A DNA stretch of 64,000 nucleotides from Rubripirellula amarantea (GTDB taxonomy: Bacteria > Planctomycetota > Planctomycetia > Pirellulales > Pirellulaceae): positions 62,001 through 126,000 of the forward strand of contig NZ_SJPI01000002.1 in the NCBI RefSeq assembly GCF_007859865.1, written 5' to 3'. The position numbers and the translations under genes were made by a program. Below the pieces are notes generated by a model that was not told the origin of the DNA, ran no database searches, and was given only the letters and a program-made list of their open reading frames with translations. Of the stretch, positions 55,101 to 61,100 are shown one piece after another. The number at the start of each line of letters is the position of its first letter. Position 1 is the stretch's first letter.

Positions 55101-58100
55101 ACCCGGGTCGAACGTCCAACCTCGCGGCAACGTTACGATCACGTCATCGGTTCCATCACCATCAATATCACCGAACGTCGTGTGTGCTGTGTCGTCCGTC
55201 CTTACTTCCGTCACGACGCGACCATACTGAGCGGTGGAAACCGTCGCGGAACTTTCCATAACACCGAGTACCGAGATCAAGTTGTTCGCAACGATGTTGG
55301 GTACCGTCGTGAAGTTGTACGCTAAGTCCTCGCCATCCTGCACAACGCCGTACCCCTTCGTATTAAGCGTTTGGATCAAACGAATGTTTGGATTGCGTCC
55401 GAACACTGCAAGATCGGGGAACTCATCTCCGTTATGGTTGATCCAGGCGATGTCGAGATCTTCATTGCCTACGGTCCCAATGTACGTTATCGGGGTACCG
55501 GCGGCGGGAATCTCACGATCAACGTCAATGATTTGCAGTTCGCCACCGACTGAAATTACGCGAACCGGCGAATCGTCAGCCAAGTAGGCACCGCTGAGAG
55601 CCTCAATCGTGATGAGTCCTTTAAAGATCGGTTGAGACTTGTTGACTGATTCGCGAGCAAACGTCAAGTCGTCGTGTCCATCACCATCCAAGTCCACGGG
55701 ACCCGCAATCGCCGAATAGTTTTCCGATGGATAGTGAATGATAAAGTCAGCGGCATCACGCACGGTGTCGATCGATGCTGACGCGTCGATGTCACCAAAG
55801 AACAAATAGCCGGTCGTTTGGCTTTGCAACAATACATCGTTACGACCATCCGCATTGACATCACCCACGTTGATTACCGAAGCGATCGCTTCGTCACGGT
55901 TCACACCGTCAAGTCGTCGAGCAAAATCCAGGTCATTGCTAGAGAAAAGGTCGAACTGAGTTTGCGAATCGAAGGCGAGTGAACTTCGATCAGCCGTGGG
56001 AAATGCGAACGGCGATGGCGATTGAGTTGGCCCCATTTGAACGGGAGCTTCGAAGGATTTATTACTGGTGATCGAATACTCACCCAAAGCGAACGGAGCT
56101 CCATCATTGGTTTGGCCATCAGTGAACCCAAAGTACACGAATGAAAATTGACTGAGGCTTTCCACGGTGATCCGTTGACCGTCTCGAGGTTGCAGCATCA
56201 ATCTCTCTCTCGCAACATCGTAAAACGCGAATACCGCATCGCTTAAACCGACGGCGTTGATTCCTTGATTGACCGCTGTCTCGAGTTCTTCACCGGACAT
56301 GCCGCCTGACATCGTGACATCGATCAATTCGGGATTCTCGCCGGTCACTTCGAGTCGAAATTGTCCCGTCACCGTATTGCCGATGCCTATACCATCGGTG
56401 CGAGGCGATTCATCGGCAACCAAAGTCGAAGCGGTCGGGTTGTCGACGAACACCAACGTGCCGGTGGGCACGGCGTTTGATTCGGCAATTTCGTACTTGC
56501 CGGTGGAAGAGTTGAAGCGAGCGGGAAAGACTTCGATGTCTTTGGTTAGAATGTTCTCTCGCAACCGTCCGTAGTCCCCGTTGACGAAATCAATGGATAA
56601 CGCTGAGTTGTTGGGTGGCGATGGCAAGTAGAACCAATCGGCCGAATCCCCATCATGCAGCGTCAAGCCACCGACCATGCGAGTCGAAAGGTCAAGCACG
56701 GTCGCATTGCCCAATACATCGTTGGTGCGTTCGGATCGGCCGACGATTTCGTAGTCATCAAACAGCGGTGTGATGGCGGTCGGTAGATCGCCGATCAGGA
56801 TGTCGTCACCACTTTCCCCGTCAATTTCGTCGCTGCCGCCACCACCAACGATTTGGTCGATGCCAGCGCCGCCAAACATGATGTCGTCATACGGACTGCC
56901 AAAGAGCAAATCGTTTCCGTCGCCTCCGCGGATGATGAAGTTCACCGCGCCGCCGCCGACTTGGCGATCTCCTGGTGATATGCCATACGTTTCGGATTCG
57001 TCGGTCGTGCCGTCCGGACGATCGAACTGATATCCGCTCACGCGAATGGGTTCCCCGTCGATGATGCTGATCGATGATGCTTCCAGGTGCAATTCATCAT
57101 TGCCGGCTCGTAGATCAAACTCAGTTGCCTCGACGCTGCTGGCTCGATAGCTGGCCGTGTGGACGACGAAGTTGTTCCCATCGACTAGGAACTCTTGGTT
57201 GGCGGTATCCCAAACCTTCGCCGCCAATTCATAGGCGTTAAGCAGTGGTTGATAACGCAACGTGACGTGATCGGGCACCGGTCTGCCACGATCATCAAGA
57301 TCGCCACCAAGGAAAAGAATTCGATCGAAGCCTGCGTTGCCTTCAATTTCGTCAGCAAGCGTGACGTCAAACGTCGTTCCGCTTGGAATGATCTGGAAAA
57401 CGTCATCGCCGTCTTCACCGATCAGGATGTCAGACGCGTCCCCATCGACGCCTCCCGTGATGATGTCGTTGCCGCTTCCGCCGATGACCCAATCTTCGCT
57501 TGGACCGCCACGTAGAATATCGTCTCCGGGGCCTCCTACGATCACGTCGCGTCGCAAGAACGTATCGCTTTGGACGCCCAGTGCGACGCGATTGAGTCCG
57601 AGCAGATCTTCGCTGGCAAAGTCGAGTCCTAAGTTGTAGGTCGTGGGACTTTGCGTCAGGCTGCGCACCCGCATGTAAACTCTCGTTCCAGCCCGAAACT
57701 CTTTTTCGCCCAACCGCATCGCTGTTCGAGACGTGCGATCGGTATCAAGGCTCGCGGGATCGGGCTGCAGGTCGCCTTCGGCAATCATGTCGAGCGTACC
57801 CGCAGCGTTGAGCTGGTAAAACTCAAACTCGATCCTGTCATCATCGGACAACGAATCGACAACGAACTGGGCCTCGGGATGGAACGTCAGGTCATCCACC
57901 GTGAACGTGAACCAGTCGACATCGTCGGGACTGTCGAGCGTCAGTTTTTCGTAGTAGACCGAGTTTGAAATCAATCCGAGTTCAAACGCAGAGGAGAAAT
58001 CATCAGCATCGCCGATGACTTCATTGCGAGGATCCGCGTCGGCGATGTCGACCAGAATCGCGGTGCCCGACGCATACTCGACTCGGTCATCACCTGCACC

Positions 58101-61100
58101 TGCCGATACCCACACTGTTTTTTGCACGGTGGGACCGACGAATACTTGATCGTCTCCATCGCCCGCACTAACGATGATCGCTAAGAAGTCGCCTTCCGGA
58201 GGCAACAGGTCACCGCTGAGTTCCAGCGATGTGGCGGCGAGTCGCCGCGCATCGTCGTCAACCGCTGTTGTGAGTTCTTCGACACGTTGAACCAAGTCCG
58301 ACGGATCCCAAACAAGGCTGCCGTCCGCGTTCGTGGCGGCAAAATCCAAACGCACTTGAGCATCAAAAGAGAAGAACCCGTTGTTTTCCGTTAGCCGTGT
58401 GATCAGGTGGTGACCGCCAAGCAATCCGGGTTCGGTGACATAGTCAACGGTGATGACGTCGTCTCGGCCACTGCCGCCGTAATACCAAACCGAGTCGTTG
58501 CTTCGGGCATACTCCAGCCACTCGTCACCTTCGGGAACGCCAAAGTTCTCAAGCGGCATGCCGTCTGGATCGTGCAGCACATCGACACCTCCGCCGCCGT
58601 ACATGAAATCGAGACCCGTGCCAGCAAACAAGAAATCGTTTCGGTCGCGGCCGAGCATTCGATTCAGACCGGTGTCCTCGCGAGTGCCATCTAGATTGAA
58701 AATCCCGTAATCGGGGCCAATCACACCGGGATCGCTACTCCATGCATACAGGTAATTCACGCCTTGCCCGCCAAGCAGATCATCGTTGCCGGTTCCCGCA
58801 TACAAACGATCGGTGTCTCCGGCCACTCCTTCGCCGCTGTCGCCCCAAAGACGATCGTCGCCACCGAGTCCATAGACGAAATCACTTCCACGGCCACCAT
58901 CAAGTCGATCACGGCCAGCGGATCCAATCAGCGTGTCGTTTCCTGATCCGCCTTGGAATACTCCCACCCAATCGCGACTTCGTTGAGCCAAGTCGCTGGT
59001 ATCGAAGGACACATCAAAGCCAATTTCATCGTGCCCACTCAATCCATTGATTTGATATTGTTCGATTAACGTATTGCCCAAACCATCTTTGATTGTGACA
59101 GGCAATTGTCGCCCGTTGTAGTTGATGATCGCTTGCCCAAATCCATCACCAGCAATTGTGATGACGTCGTTGCCATCGGTTCCATTGATCAACAAGATGT
59201 CCGTTGCGAAGTCATCGGTTACACCTTCATTGGGCGAATTGTCGTAGTGCCCGTCAAGAACATCGCCGCCGAACGCGTAAGACGGATCTACGTCCAAGCG
59301 AATGAAGTCAATGCCGCCGCCACCGTAAATCGTGTCTTCGCCCGCGTGACCTTCAAGTTCATCGACATTACCGCCGCCGTAGATCAAGTCGTCACCACCA
59401 CCACCCTGCACGATATCATCGCCAAAGCCGCCAATCAGAAGATCGCCACCACCGGTAGTCTTGAAGTCTTCATTTTCGAGGAAGTCGGGGCCTGATAGTT
59501 CGTCTCCCAGGACTCGGTCATCACCACCACCGCCGATCAAGGTGTCTCGACGCAAGTTGCCGAGCAGTTCGTCACGTCCCTGGCCGCCGTCAATGTACTC
59601 ACCACGCAGAACAGATTCGCGAGCGTTATCGGTTGAGTGAGCGTAAGCCCAGATCACGTCGTTGCCCGTACCACCAAATGATCGCTGGCCAAATACTTCA
59701 TGTTGTCCATCAATCGCAATACCGCTGCCGCCAACAATGAAATCGTCGCCGCCATCACCATACGAGAAGTCGATGTGTCGGCCGGCTTGGATATCGTCGT
59801 CGCCATCACCACCGCGAATCACATCGATCCCCGTCGTTCCGATCAACGTATCGTTACCTCGGCCGCCGTCGATGTAGCCATCGCCGCTGCCGCCTTGGAT
59901 ACGATCGCTACCCCCACCGCCGAACAGAAAGTCCCGATCGGCGCCGCCGGTGATAAAGTCGTCGCCGTCTTCGAGTGATCCTTCGAGCGGTCCGTTGGCA
60001 ACCACCGCCGGCACGATCGCGGGGAACACGATTGACGATGCAGAGGCGTCGTACTCATTGGGCGTGACTAGTTCGGCGAGCAATGTGGTGCGATCATAAA
60101 TCAGCAGGCCGCCCCAAATCACGTCGATGCCGGCATCGCCGCTGATCGTATCACTGCCGATACCGCCAACCAATTCATCATCGCCATCACCGCCTCGAAT
60201 CAAATCGCTGCCGCTACCACCGTCGACAAAGTCATTGCCGTCCCCAGCGATGACCACGTCGCTGCCGGCACCAACGAAAGCGGTGTCATTTCCCGAGCCC
60301 AAGAAGACATTGTCGTTGCCACCGCCCGATGTGACTTGGTCGTCACCCGCCCCGACGTTGATTTCGTTACCGCCGTCGCCAGCGTCGACGATATCTTGAC
60401 CGCTGCCGGTCCGGATGATGTCGCCTCCGCCACCAAGTGTGCGAACATAGTTATCACCATCGCCAGCGTCGATGTAGTTTGATCCAGAACCCAATACGTC
60501 GATGATGTCATCGCCATCATCCGTCAATATGCGGTTATCGCCACCTTGGTCGGTCACTTGACCGCCGCTATTTGGCGAAACCGATCTCGTCAGATTCAAC
60601 GTGCCTCGCAGGTCGATTAGATCATCGCCGTCTCCGGAGTCAACAATGTCAAAGCCCGCACCGGTGTAAATGCGATTGTTGCCCCCGCCGGCGTCGACGA
60701 CGTCGTCGCCATCGCCGGTGTGAATCAGGTCATCAAAGTCGCCGGTAGTGACACGGTCATTCGATTCGTAGGTGTAAACACGAGTGATCCCGCTAACATC
60801 AACGACGATATCCACACCTGCCGTTCCGTAGATCACGTCGTTACCTTCGCCACCATCGAAGGTATGCGATTCGGTATCGGGTTCTGATTGCAGGAGCTCA
60901 AAGTCGGGCGTATCGCGACTTGTTACCGCACCGACGAGCAGATCATCGCCGCCTTCGCCGAATAGATCATCGCCGCCGACGCCGCCGAATAGTTCATCGT
61001 TGCCGCCTCCGCCACGCAGCACGTCGTCGCCTTGGCCCCCTTGCAGGAAATCCTTCCCATCGCCACTGCCGTCTTCTTCGTCACCATGAGCGATGTCGTT